A stretch of 64,000 nucleotides of DNA. Source: Styela clava. Its lineage: Eukaryota; Chordata; Ascidiacea; Stolidobranchia; Styelidae. Positions 1 to 12,315 of this stretch are shown here, one piece after another. The stretch's first letter is position 1. Every line of letters begins with the position of its first letter. Position numbers and translations under genes: made by a program. The notes under the pieces are model-generated. The model was not told where the DNA came from and did not search any database. It saw only the letters and a program-made list of their open reading frames with translations. Where the stretch lies: the NCBI RefSeq assembly GCF_964204865.1, contig NC_135251.1, forward strand, positions 15,376,001-15,440,000, written 5' to 3'.

Positions 1-100
1 TCACAATCAGAATCATGTTTCGACTGAATCGGATTGAATATACGATTTATACTAAAATACTAATATATTTTAAGGTTTACGAGGATATTGCACAATTTAG

Positions 101-3100
101 CATCATATTATCACTCATCGAATAGGCTAATAAAACCAAGTCTTACTACACCTCAAGAATTACCATGTAACGCTAATGCCACCATGTATAATCCATCTGT
201 TCTTCTAATATTAGGTAAGTATCCTTGTAATTTATATTGGATTTGAGCAGTGCCAGTAAGAAACAATAGTGGTCTTGTGGTATGGTTGTGTGATAGTTGT
301 ACTATAGTCGGGTCATTGTCTTTAGTATTTGACGAAACTCTCTATAGCAGTGGTTTCAAACCGGGGGCCTGTGACCGCCTCCATAGGGTTTGGTTTTACA
401 GAATATTTTCACTCTGTTTTGCATGAATTGTTTGAACATAATGGGATTTGGAATCTATCAATCAAAATACACTTTAAAAACCACTGGAATGATAAACACG
501 GGAGACAATCAAGGGAGTGCTAAAAGCTTACAGAAGGGGGCCACGAGCTCTAGGGGGTTGGGAACCATACTGACTGCTCTATAGAGAGAATACATGGAAT
601 ACCAAAGAAAATCGAATTTAAGATCGAGGCGTGTATAGTTATACAACTTTTATCTTGACAAAGCCCTGGCTCCACGCGCGATCACTAATACGTCGGGAGC
701 TGCTACAATATTTGACTTTGAAGCTATTACAAGTAATTGTAGTGCGCAAACGTGATGGCTGCTGGATTGAACTAGGCTCCAGGTCTAGATTCCCAAATTC
801 AATGCCAACAAAGTCAGACCAAATCGATAACTTACTTAGCAAAATTATTATGCATATTAACTGTAAGTTTGAGCGTATAATAAGAGAGTCAGCGCAAAAG
901 AATCTTAGTTTTATATAAAATTCTAGAATGGTGAGTAAGTGATAAATTGAAAATATAGTGTGTACTGTAAAACGTTAAAGCTAAAAGTATATCTTTCAGG
1001 TCATGTCTTTATCGGAGCAGGTTCTACGCCGTTGTGGCCTCTCGGAGTCGCCTACTTAGATGAACATCTCGTCAGCAGAAAGTTGCCAATATATTTAGGT
1101 GAGCTTTGAAATTGTCTAAATTTATCTATTATTGACATTATTCTAAAAATCATGCGTAATATCTTGTTATGTTTTTTTACCTTTGCTGACAACTTCTATT
1201 TCCAACATGCGGCAATTTTAACATATTGCAGTTACGTGGAATTGTACAATTGCTGACGGTTGAATAGGAGAATGCATAGATAACTACATTTTTCCACTTT
1301 TAGCTTTAGCGTTTATGGGTTCTTATCAACTTGATACGCATGCAAAAAATCGGTGAAAATAAACAGAAAAGCGTACAAAAGTATATATTTTAGAATCTTA
1401 TTCCGCCAAATGTATTTCTGTAACCTTTTGTCTGACTAAAATTCTACTTCTTGAGACAGGCATCTTCCAACTAAAGCACATTGGATATGTCATACATTAT
1501 AGTGGGTAAAATAATATAAAGCAATAATGTTTTAATTTGCAGGTATTTTTATTGGCATTACGTTAACTGGACCAGTAGCTGGATTTCTGCTTGGAAGTTT
1601 GAGTTCTGCTATTTATGTATCAATAGACGCACACGACCTCAAGCCATCTGATCCAGCATGGATTGGTGCATGGTGGCTCGGTAAGAAAACTATAAAATTT
1701 TATTTGATCTTATTTTTGTTCACTGTACCTTGTTTTATATTTGTATTTTCAGAAATCTTACCATTTTACAACTAAAATTTATATTCATTTAAAAAACTAT
1801 AGGATATGTCATCGCTGCTACATTGATGGTGATACTGCTTGTACCGTTTTATTTTTTCCCCGAAAAATTGAAACTGTCCCACGAAAAAATAAAAGAAAAT
1901 GAAGAATATCAAATTCTAATAGCAGAGGAAATAAGTGCCGTAAGTTTTCGCTTTCTTATATATACTGCGGAATTAATTTGCTGCGTTTCATAGCTAAATA
2001 TGCCATATTAAAAATTAACTATTTCATGCCCAACGCAAAGAAAACCAAACTTTGCTATATATATGATCAGTAATCAGTAATTTATTTTTTCCCATACCGA
2101 AAATACGAAATTATACAAACAGTAAGGTAAAATATAAAATAATGTAATTCAGCGTAAGGGGAGGCGTGATAAACCAGTTATGGTTATCGAGCAGCGTTGT
2201 CGTTGAGGGAGTCTAACATATAATCATAAAGATAATCAAAACTCATGTTTGCATACATTTTAGTGAATATACCGCATTGACTTATTTTATAGATCACGCG
2301 GTAGACATCTAACTTAATGAGAAAACAGGTGTTCAAGTTTAATTTTGTTGCTGCTGTATCATTTATTTACCATGTGAAAAAATACTACTGACTACTGACA
2401 TTTTCAATAAATTTGCGAAGAATTGCCCTCTATCAATATATATTTTACCTGTTTGACTTGAGGATTGAAATAAAACTAAGTTCTTCACTACTCACTTGTG
2501 TCATTAATCAGGCGGAGGCGGAAGCAGATGGCGGCACTGTTACAGCAGTTTTCCAGGATGCTCGAGATTTTCATTCGGAAGAAAGTATTCCTTTGTTATG
2601 CGAAGAAAAAAATAACGGGAAAAAAATTTATAGAGCCGTGAGAGGTTAGCCCGATAAAGATTCTCATTTTTCTAGAAATTCTTGTCAGGCGCTGATGAAA
2701 CTTCAGCATCTGGAGATTTTTTTTTTGTCTTATTTGAATAAATAATTAAATTGCGACTAGATTATTAGTGTTATAACTTTTTTGATGACAAATGCAGAAA
2801 CGTTGATGATGAATGACAAAAGTTTCAATCGACAAAAATTTGGTAGAGAATGTCAAACGTGAAATTCATATATTTCCAAAATTGCTAGTTTCACAGTTAA
2901 TTGGCGTACAATGGCTTGTTGTTGCTAAATCTTTCGTGAAAATCAATGAAAATGATATGTTATTCATTTTGCAGATTTAATTTGTTCTATCCGGCGACTT
3001 CTATCAATACCACTGGTGATGTGTGCATTTCTTGCTTACGTTATATTAGCCAATCTCTTGGCTGGTGTCAGTACATTTGGGTCAACTTTCATTCAAAGAG

Positions 3101-3723
3101 AGTTTAACGTTTTGAGAATAACATCAGATATGTTGATAGGTATATATCATTCAGTTGTTATAAGACAAAAATAACTTTAGTAAGTACGCATCAATCATAT
3201 CAAACGTTTTCATGAAGTCATCAAAAATCATTTTAACGTTTTATGAACATTCTAATTAACACTTCAACTTAAATTTTTATTCATTTCATTCATTTTCATT
3301 AAAAACACTTTTGTGAAAGCAACTGTTTATTATTTTGCACATGTACAATCAAAGAAATTAGTTTAAACTCAGATTACACAATGCAAATATATATAAAACA
3401 AAATGTTCGATCAAGTTCAATAAGCGAGTTGAACAACCTTATCCATTATTATATCTAAAAGAATTGCTAAATAAATGGTAAAAGATATTTTTCACACACT
3501 TTTCTAGGTGGGGTTTGCGTTCCACTCGCAATAGCTGGCACTTTTGGGGGCGGATACCTGATGAAAAGATTTGATTTTTCAACCAGCCAAAGCCTTCTAT
3601 TTAACGTCGCAATGTCCAGCATTGGTACTGTGATTCTCTCCACATTATTTGCGCTCGGATGTGACACACCAATTACAGCGGGAATCAACCGCCCATATAT
3701 GTGAGAACAAACTTTAAACAATG

Positions 3724-3763
<40 letters not shown>

Positions 3764-5526
3764 AAATATAGTCAAAAATATTCCTCTCCAAATACCTCAA
3801 ACGTGTGACCTATGTCAAAAATATTGTTTATTTTTCTTATCGCCCGATGTAACCGTATATATTTTTGAACTGCTGAAGACATCAAAACTGAAAGACAAAA
3901 TTGCTCATCTTTTTCTTTATACAGAAATGAAAAAGTTATCAACATAACTTCAGAATGTAATGAAGATTGTGATTGCCCACATGGTGAAATTAATCTTTTA
4001 TGTAGCAAGTCCAACATCACATATATATCACCGTGTTATGCGGGATGTACTTCACATACCCCAGCAACAAAAGACGGAAATACAAAAGAGGTGATTAACT
4101 TTGTCATATAAATTTACTCAAGTCCAAAACAAGTAAAATAACATTTGTTCGACATTGATTAGAATTCTCAAACTCAAATTTTGAGAATTTCGTTTTCCCT
4201 GCTTTTCAATTAGCGTTTCGCACGAATATTATCTTAGGCGTGAAATGGGAAAATATTTTAGCGCATTTGGTAGAATGCACATTTGTTTAGATTTCTAAAA
4301 TAATTCGCGAAATAAATAATAGGTATATGCACACAATAGGTGTCTTTTCATTTACTTATGTCTTTCATGATGACCTATGTCTCCGCAGATTTATGATGAT
4401 TGCTCTTGCGTGAATGAATTAGCGCAACCGTTGACGATGGGACCTTGTACCACCAATGACTGTGGTCGACTCCTAGCAGGTGCGATGATTTGTGCATCTT
4501 TGGGAATTATGATTCTTTGCTTCTGCCAAGCACCGACATATACGATTTTACTTCGCTCACTACGAGTCGAAGACAAACCTCTGGCCATCGGACTGTTGAC
4601 ATTTCTCTCTCGAATTTTAGGTAACGAGTTAATAATTTATTTACTACATTAATATTAAAAATGAACATAGGAATTACATTTTAAAAAATGTGATATATAT
4701 ATCCACTATTTTTTACTTCTGCCTAAAATGAACATATGCTATTTTTTCGTGACAAATGCTGGATGAAAACATAGACCCATTATTTTATTTATATTTATTA
4801 CTTATCGATTTTAATCGGTAAGTATGTTGATAGGTATTTGTCTGTCTGTATGTCTGTTAGATGCACGCGATATCTCACGAAGGCGAGATTGAATCTGCTC
4901 CAGATTTTGCATGTGCATTCATCATATCTCGGACCAAAAGCCTATTGATTTGGGGCGATTTATGTCGTATAATTAGCGAGTTATTGATTAATTACTGATG
5001 GGACACAAGGTGTCACTATGGAGTAAGAGCGCTGTTTTGCGGGATCCCCTAACTTTCGATCGATAAGTCTTCTGAACGATTTCTTGTTACTTCAGTTGAT
5101 TGCTTACAATTCTGTATTTGTAACATATAAAGTTGTAATATTCATCCATTCGCGGCTTCTTATCTGAATTGCTGCAATATTTTTATTAACACGGGCATTT
5201 TTTTTGTTCTAGGATTCATACCTGCTCCAATATGGTTTGCTTTGGTGATAGATAACAGCTGCATTTATTGGGGGCCCGAGTGCATGGGGAAGTCTGTCTG
5301 CAAATTATACAACAATCATGGCCTTCGTCTCAATTTTGTTGGTGGTTGTGTTTCCTGTGCTACTGGATACGCAATTACATTTGCTGCAATGGCGTCCTGG
5401 TTCATATATGCGGAAAGTCGCGATAGCAACGAGGATACTCCACTAATAAAAGTGGTTGAAGATAGGGCTAGGCCACGTGATTCAAGATGGGAAAGAGTCT
5501 CCAGAATGCGATCATTCACGCGATGA
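101..5526 (+). CDS. Organic anion transporter (SLCO/OATP family), 3' ten exons, N-terminus outside window
   Basis: Plasma-membrane organic-anion uptake carrier of the OATP family. Ten exons join in frame: 101-214, 1000-1098, 1543-1680, 1803-1939, 2512-2644, 2975-3139, 3508-3700, 3925-4090, 4389-4620 and 5213-5526 (TGA). They encode about 562 residues. OATPs are usually 650-750 residues, so roughly the first 100-150 are missing. Family signatures seen: GAGSTPLWPLGVAYLDEH, then DPAWIGAWWLG, then ALGCDTPITAGIN. A cysteine-rich (Kazal-like) extracellular loop follows in exons 8-9, with SPCYAGC and DDCSCVNE. After it come the last membrane segments and a charged cytoplasmic tail. Most introns are phase 1 and sit after glycine codons. 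All donors are GT; the exon-8 donor (GTGATT) is weak. A hAT-like MITE (348-576) and an ACTTATCGAT-ended element (4800-5068) lie in introns. A polyA signal is at 5879. Family assignment is firm; the exact subfamily and the left edge of the first listed exon are not. Confidence 0.9.
348..576. mobile_element. hAT-like MITE in an OATP intron
   Basis: A 229-bp element flanked by a perfect 8-bp direct duplication CTCTATAG (340-347 and 577-584). The left end reads CAGTGGTTTCAAACC. The right end, reverse-complemented, reads CAGTCAGTATGGTTCCCAACC, which is the same terminus with a 6-bp insertion. The CAG...CTG ends, the 8-bp duplication and the nTCTATAn target are typical of hAT transposons. It has no transposase reading frame, so it is non-autonomous. 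Confidence 0.75.
3724..3762. repeat. (AT)n microsatellite
   Basis: A run of alternating A and T of nearly 40 bases in the OATP intron between the exons ending at 3700 and starting at 3925. Confidence 0.95.
4800..5068 (+). mobile_element. Non-autonomous element with ACTTATCGAT ends, copy 1
   Basis: Lies in the last OATP intron. It begins ACTTATCGAT and ends ATCGATAAGT, a 10-bp inverted repeat. The interior holds a TCTGTCTGTATGTCTG tract, then ATGCACGCGATATCTCACGA and CATCATATCTCGGACC. It ends with GGGATCCCCTAACTTTCGATC. Related copies are at 27655-27799 (reverse, truncated) and 53115-53993 (longer). No clear target duplication was found, so the exact ends and transposon class are uncertain. 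Confidence 0.6.
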
Positions 5527-5878
5527 TAATGGGTGTCTGTGAACGCGAGTAATCTTTTGCTAGATCCCTAACACCAAGTGCTATTTGTCTCAGACATTAT
5601 CATCAGTGCACCAGAGTTCAAAGTCACTATCTGTTGTCATTATCCGTCGCTGACGTCTACCTACATGACATACAAACTTGAGCAATGAGTAGCAGATGTG
5701 AATTGAAACTGGAATTGCACTGCATTATCGGCATCTTAGGCAAAGCACAGACAACAATATACAACAATTGCCAACGAGCCACGCATCCATATTTGTCTGG
5801 AGAGTAGAGAGTATGCTGCAACTAGTTTTTATTGTGCAATAGTACAAACTTTTATTTTTCTTGTCCTCGTTTGCCAAA

Positions 5879-5884
5879 AATAAA
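5879..5884 (+). terminator. PolyA signal of the OATP gene
   Basis: AATAAA about 350 bases after the OATP stop codon; the first good signal downstream. Confidence 0.5.
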
Positions 5885-6190
5885 AGGTATAACATTAGAA
5901 TATTTTATTTCATAGCTATCCACCATAAGAATGTTCTGCAGTATGCAGTGTGTTGAGTGTTTTTGCGTTGCAAATTGCCACATCTGATTTCGTTTCTATT
6001 AATATTAAAAACCAGTGAACCCTAGCCCCACCCCTAACATTTAAAATACCCTCACCCAATTTTAGGGCGCCACACTTTAACGCTAATAAAATGGTATTCA
6101 ACTATGCAGAAAGTGGCGTATATGCCAGTGCCAGTGCAGATTATCGGGCGAGTGCATAACCCATTTTGATAAGTTCTGAATAGTTTTATC

Positions 6191-6307
6191 GGTAGTCGAT
6201 ACTCCTGAAGTATGCGCACCAAGATGTCACATAACCTGAACCCTAACCTGGTACACAACCTGAGTTCAGGTTGTACGCCATCTTGGTGCGCATACCTCAG
6301 GAGGTCC
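6191..6307. mobile_element. Foldback MITE, CTCCTGAAG family, short form
   Basis: Flanked by a perfect 8-bp duplication GTTTTATC (6183-6190 and 6308-6315). The inner arms, ACTCCTGAAGTATGCGCACC and its complement GGTGCGCATACCTCAGGAGG, fold back on each other. The left end carries a small insertion (GTCGATA) relative to the family terminus. Confidence 0.75.
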
Positions 6308-6984
6308 GTTTTATCATTATTCGAAAAACATCAACCACCCTCTAAATTTGGGAACACCCTCTTGAAATGAGAAGATGGGGAACATAATGCTGAAGACAAA
6401 TTTTTCCGCTAGTGCGTTCGATACCGTATAAACAGAACAAATCCGCCACGAGTCTTTAAGAACGGTACGGTAATAGAAATAGGGAACACGAGGATTCTTG
6501 CAATAATTTGCACTGGAAGATAGCGTATAAACATTTTGAATGTTTATTTTGTGAGTGTTTTGGAGAATTAACACTCACAAACTGATGTACATGCTCAAAA
6601 CCATTATTTTTATTAAAATATACTACCGCGTGCCGCTTTCACGTACTAATAGCTAATTTTAGCTTAGAAGACATAATGACAATTAAAATACTTCATTCTC
6701 GACTAATTTATTGGAAACACAACTGAAAACTGACAAATAACACGCAATACAAACTCAAGAAACAAGGCAGTGTTTACAACCAAGTTCTCGGCGGGCCAGA
6801 TTATAACATGAATAGTATTCAATATCTTAATCACATATTTATTCGTTTAAAGTAAAGTTTAAACTACAAAAAATAGAGACCAAAAAACACAATGAATTTA
6901 TCATAATGTACTAAAAGTGTAATAATGTAATATCATAATGTACTGATGTACAGTCAGCGGGCCGGTCAAAACCTCGGGCCGTAT

Positions 6985-7382
6985 GTTGCTCCGTATTTGC
7001 TCGTTTAATAGCCCGGGCGCTTATTTTTTTAAACATACTCACTAACCGGCCTTCATTCAAACCGGCCCTTATTCAAGCAGGGGCGCTTGTTATTTTTAGT
7101 AAAATTACACTCAAAATACCGGTAGATAAGATCGATCGTTACAATAATTAATACCGTATATTGTCATTTCCAGTTCTCAAGTATGATTTAAACGAGAATA
7201 ATGAAAATTTTGACTTTTTCTACGCACCGCAAGTACAAATCCGCAACAAAAAAAAAAAAAAAAAAAAAAACGGGCGGGTATTCAAGCACCGGCCCTTATT
7301 TATTTTCATGTCCTGTTCACACGGGCGGCTATTCAGACGGGCCCTTAATCAAGACCGGGGGTTAAAACGAGCATTTACGGTA
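6985..7382. mobile_element. Degenerate DNA-transposon remnant with GGGCGCTTATT motifs
   Basis: The left end has CCGTATTTGCTCGTTTAATA. The right end has CGAGCATTTACGGTA, whose complement TACCGTAAATGCTCG matches it imperfectly. Between them are GC-rich motifs (CCCGGGCGCTTATT, CCGGCCCTTATTCAAGC, GGGCGGCTATTCAGACGGG) in AT-rich DNA, plus a long A-run at about 7247-7270. Ends and class were judged by eye. Confidence 0.5.
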
Positions 7383-8208
7383 TGTGCTTATACGAGCACA
7401 GAGATTACCAGATCTAATTCTTAATCAGAAGGGAATAAAACTGAAGCGTGTGATAATTTAAAAACAATAATAAACATTTAGCCCGAGACACTTCAGAGAA
7501 AAAGCTCATAAAAGATTACTTCAATTTTTATGTTATGCGGCTCAAAATATTTTGAAATTTCAACCTGAATTTGGGCTTCTGATTCAAATTTCTTTTTATT
7601 ATCTGGTAACACATTTAAATCACTTTCCTTCGCATAGTTACATCTGTGACGTTTTCTTTTTTTACAATTACATTTCCATTGTTCTGAGTTTCCTAGGTAA
7701 CAGAAGATCGGCTCTCACTTTGGAATTTATTTCTTGATGTTCGCATCACTTTGGTTTGTAGGAATTTATTCCCTCCTAGTACAAAGAAGTCCTGTTATAT
7801 TCACCAGGTAAAAAATTATTATATTTTGTAATTGAAATAACGGGGTTGCTAGTTGTTGTATTGATAATGTTTACGTTGATACCAGAAAGTTTAAACTTGC
7901 ATGAGCTGGATGGCCAGTAGTCCACAAACAGAGATTCAATTTCCTTGTGAGTATTGCCTGTAATAATATTATGATTCAATAATATGCGTACGAACAAACC
8001 TTGTTTCAATAGCACATGTTGGGACCCCGCATAGCTTACTAAACCAAGTAACGTTAGAATCAAAAATTTACGGTAGACTACCAGTGCACGTTGAGTTTAT
8101 AACTTAACCATGTTTTCTTTGTAAAATCAGAACTTTTAATACCAACTTATATTTATATTGCAGGACTAAAGCTGACTTCAATGAATTATTTGAGGACAAA
8201 TCATCAAA

Positions 8209-11200
8209 ATGACTGAGTATACTTTTAAACCATCCTCAAATCTAACCGATGCTGATGAATGGTATGAAATTCCTTTATCTACAGAAAATGAGGATGAACT
8301 CAGTCCTCGCGATGTTTTACAACTTCAGAAAATTAGAAATGCGTTCGCACCAAAGCCTTACGGTATGTACTAATACAGTGAAATCATTTATACGAGGTTA
8401 TAGCTTTTTAATGATCAAAAACTACAAATATTTTTGAAGTCTGTGTGTAAAAAAGCCTCGTTGAAAAATACTACATGTATTTCAGTCATTGAATTTATTT
8501 ATTCGATTTTTTCAGATGATTCCGACTTTGACGATAAACTTTCCAGTTTGAATATACCGACTCATAATCAGCATCACATTGTACAAATGAACTCTCTTTC
8601 GACACGTACCAAATCTGCAACGTCTACTAGTCATACTACTGAAATGGCAGTAGAGTTTCCGATAGTTCGAAATATCACAAAAAGACGAATGGAACAAGAT
8701 AGCGGGGATGCCAGTTGTGAATTAAAGGCAGAATCACGTGTCGAGGTATTAATTGTGTCAAATATTTCTATAAAATACTTTCTTTTTTCTATGATTGTGA
8801 TTATATCGTTATGCTCATTAAATACAGAAAAACCCACGAACCACCGAAGGCAAAGAGGAAGATGCATTGAAAAATATTAGTTCGGAACACAAACAAGATA
8901 ATGTTATACAGAGCACTAACGGACAGCAAGAGGTTCGAGAAGAGATGAAACGAAATATTTAACTTTGTATCCAATCATATTTTTAATGAAATATTCCGTG
9001 CGCTATCGCTACAAATACATAAAGTTTTAATAGAGGCAAAATATTTTATCACAATTTATTTTTGTTATCGTTAACGTTGTTTTGTAAACAAATAAAATAT
9101 TGACAGTGATCTCATTTATTTTAGCCAATCAAAGCCGAAACGAATTTTGAGAAACAATCCACGAAATACGACATTTGCCATTGTGGGGTTCAAACTTTTT
9201 GGGTAAGTTTAATGGGGATTAGTTTACAGCAAGCAGAAATATAAACATATTATATTTCTTATATTTAGAAACGTAATGATTGTTGCCAGCTGGAAGATGC
9301 TCTGAACCTAAAGGCTCTTACCATCACACGAGCTCATGCAGATAAAATGCGCGATCAGTTGCATTCATGTTCATCCACCTTGAAGCAAGCCGATGATCTT
9401 CTTATCTCATCACGTGCTTTATCATCAGCTTTAGATAAAGTGGGTGAATAGTAGCAAGAGGAAATCTCTCTGAAAAGGGATGGATTGAGAAAAATGGAAG
9501 ACCTAGAAAGAAGAATAAGTGACTTGCAAATTCTAGAAACTGATTTAGGACTTTTTCAAAATGAATATGAGAAGCTTGGTGAGCTTTTCGAATGTAAACT
9601 GTCTTTACAAAATATTACTGGAAGCTCAACGTTCATGTGGAACAAAGTTAAAAATTTGCTCAATTTTATCGATCAATTTTATGAAGTTGAAGCTTCACTT
9701 GCCGCTACTGCTCACGAACTATAACTAGAAGAATGTACTGAAACATTTGAACGTGAGAATTGTGTCTGGGAAAATCTTTTAAAAAACAAAGATGAAGTTT
9801 GTGAAGCCAGGATGATCCGACTAAGACATGAGAACAACAAGTTGGAAGAAGATTTGAATGCAGCGCATGAAGCAGTAAAACAGACAAGAGATTCACATCG
9901 ACGAGAGAAAGATGAAAATGAAGAGATGTTTAAGAATAATGCCGATAAAATGAGAATGCTTGAATGCAATAGCAAACAAAACTATAACTTGTTGTCTCAA
10001 TCGCATTCATCAATTAAAGTGTCATTGGAGCTAAATACTAAAATCTGTCAATCAATGGAGAAAGAACACGCTGATTTGAGGGTCGACATCAAGAGTATTG
10101 AATCTCTTCTCATTAGGATGACAAATGAGTTCAAGCCAGGAAATATTCAGAAACAAGACAAATCAGTCGAGTGTAACGTTTCTAAAATGCAATCTGATGA
10201 AATAAAAAGACAAAAACATGATTTGATGAAGGAAAATGAGTACATGAAGCAATCGTTGATTAATCTTAGGAAAGAGATTGTTAGAAAAAACAGTACATAT
10301 AACAGAATGTATTCTAATCTTCGACGTCTGAAATCAGCTTAACATCAACAAGAATTGACAGCGCGACGTTTGCAAGCTGACAACATTGCATTGCGCCAAC
10401 ACAGTGCAAGAAATGGGCAAAGTGCATCGAAATCTGGCACAAACGTTTCTCAAGAAAGCATTGCAGTTCAGAAAGCTGTCCTCAAATTTCAACCACAGGC
10501 CATACTCAGTAACAAAGTTTTCCAGAAACTCACCGAAACTAATGTAACAACAAAGAAACTACCTTGAAAAAACTGGAAGTGTGGTCTGTCAAAAAATGCC
10601 ACGCCGACAACCTGCTAACGCCAAGTACTAGTTTGACTAAAGTTAGCGAAGAAATAACGAAACCAGTGGAAAAATTTGCGACATCTACACCGGTAAAACG
10701 AACTTCCGAAAAAGACTTTGTATCTCGCCAGCATCCGGCCACATGTTCTTCCATCGATTCTGACCAACTTCAACAATCACCAAAGCGTAGACGCGCAGAA
10801 AGTGCAATCCAGCGCTCAATAAATAAAAAAACGTATGGGTAAAAGTGAGAGAAATAGAGAGCCCGAAACAACTCAGAATTACCAAGGAAACTCAGATTAT
10901 ACAGGCTTCACTCGCACACCTATATTGAACAGACCAAAAAATCGTCTGGTAGGTATTCCTATGTCTGAACAAGAATTTCAGAGACTAGTTGGATCGATGG
11001 ACGAGGCTAGGTATCTCTCGGAGGACAATGGATACTATTCTCTATCGAATACAAAACATCTATGGAAATCAGATACAATCAATACTTCAAATGACCCATG
11101 TCAGTTTTCATCTACTTCTGAGTTCAAAGATGAAACATCGCGACGAACCAATCGTAATCTAGCTAAAAAATATCAGCGATCAGTATTTGGTGACGTACAG

Positions 11201-11411
11201 ATGAGTTACATTTGATCTAGCATCGTTTAACATAACGCAAATGCGTCATATTCCATGGAACGAAGGATTTTCCGAATCACAGGAAGAAATGCGTAAGTTT
11301 ATTGACTTTTTGGGAGAAGTAGCTCAAGAATTGAATCGTAATCCAGACTGGTGTGAAATTCATTCACTTGGAAAGTCATCAGATTGGTTGGAACTGAAAG
11401 ACTTGTTTTAA
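8209..11411 (+). pseudogene. Multi-exon coiled-coil gene, disabled by in-frame stops and frame changes
   Basis: Five exons join in frame: 8209-8362 (ATG at 8209), 8516-8745, 8828-8932, 9125-9202, then a long last exon from 9269. The last exon stays in one frame to 10567 but is cut by TAG-TAG at 9449-9454, TAA near 9722, TAA near 10340 and TGA at 10565. Coding-like sequence then continues in a second frame (10564-10842), back in the first (10835-11215), and in the third (11211-11411, ending TAA). The middle is a heptad-rich coiled coil of several hundred residues. It is followed by a basic serine/threonine-rich part (SPKRRRAE) and an acidic-aromatic C-terminus (DWLELKDLF). A polyA signal AATAAA is at 11494. 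Introns are retained, so this is a decayed gene or segmental duplicate, not a retrocopy. I do not recognise the family; a cytoskeletal or spindle coiled-coil protein is only a guess. Confidence 0.7.
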
Positions 11412-11493
11412 AAACATTTTAGTTTTATATGTCATATATGGCCAATAACGTGCAATGTTATCTCTCGTCTCAATTTTCTAACGACCGGTGGTT

Positions 11494-11499
11494 AATAAA
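11494..11499 (+). terminator. PolyA signal after the coiled-coil pseudogene
   Basis: AATAAA 83 bases beyond the final stop of the broken gene, the position expected for a once-functional 3' end. Confidence 0.4.
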
Positions 11500-11923
11500 A
11501 CAAATACCTCTATATTATTTTCTAATTTGTTTTATATTTATTTATTTTTAAATAAAATACATATTAGGTCATTTACTAATTAATGTTGTTTCTCGAGTAG
11601 AAAATCTAATTAATTATCTACGTTGCAGTTGTCTCTTACTATTTTTAAATTAATTATCTATGTCATTCAATTCCGATGGACATTTTGATTAAATTTTTAT
11701 CTTTCTTGGATGCATGTCCTAATTGAAATTATAAATGGATATGATTAAAATATAAAACTGTTTAAACTTCAGTAGACATAAGCAGCACGGTAGAAAATTT
11801 ATTTCATCAGATATTAAAGAGGGTTTATATTTTTATCGAAGTTTTTTTGTGCGAAGAACGAGTAGAATTGTGTAAAATTTCCGTTACCGGGATAGGCGAA
11901 TCGTCTCACTGACTACCTCACGT

Positions 11924-12315
11924 ATGAAACAAGATTCTGTGAGTAGTATCCTTTCTTTCACCAGTCATCCAACAAGCTTGAAGGTGATTGAACACACAAA
12001 TGGGTCGACATTGTCTACGCTAAGGATTTGTCACGTTCGTGTTCTTACATGGACGGGCCGCAATTTTAGACTAGTAAATAGAATTCGAGCGGTCAACGGT
12101 CAGCTGTTCATAAACTCGATGTAACTGAATCAGATTCTCCCATTGAGTACACCTCAGTGGATTCTCCACAACAGAAGTTAGACACCGAAGATTTTTCGCT
12201 CCCCACTGACTGTAAAGGATATATCCCGGGGGAGAGTAGAGCCGTTAAGACATCCCAATCCTATAGCGAACCACGATTTCCGGACCGGTTCCAATATACG
12301 TCGGGCATGATATGA
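11924..12315 (+). pseudogene. Possible degraded coding remnant
   Basis: One frame is open from ATG 11924 to TAA at 12122-12124. A different frame is open from about 12080 to TGA 12313-12315 and has a serine/proline/acidic composition (for example VTESDSPIEYTSVDSPQQ) that looks like coding sequence. Switching frames in mid-stretch suggests a decayed exon, perhaps linked to the broken gene just upstream. No family recognised; could be chance. Confidence 0.25.

Larger units (their letters stand above)
5527..8208. other. Intergenic region with MITE and GC-rich transposon debris
   Basis: OATP 3'UTR, then no convincing coding sequence. It holds a foldback MITE (6191-6307) and a degenerate transposon-like block with GGGCGCTTATT-type motifs (about 6985-7382). 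The short open frames here have no recognisable family signature. Confidence 0.6.

Noticed and set aside
1-100. Additional OATP exon at the left edge
   Set aside because: The frame is open a short way upstream of 101 but no family motif or clear acceptor marks an exon; left out of the gene model.
329-584. Overlapping plus-strand frames as coding exons
   Set aside because: They coincide with the MITE at 348-576 inside an OATP intron.
3467-4020. Minus-strand open frames over the OATP region
   Set aside because: They run across the (AT)n tract and OATP exons on the opposite strand; shadows of the real exons.
9449-10342. Stop-codon reassignment (TAA and TAG read as glutamine)
   Set aside because: SUMO, the MARVEL-like gene and gene D all end in TAA, and gene C in TAG, at the expected family lengths. 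The standard code applies.
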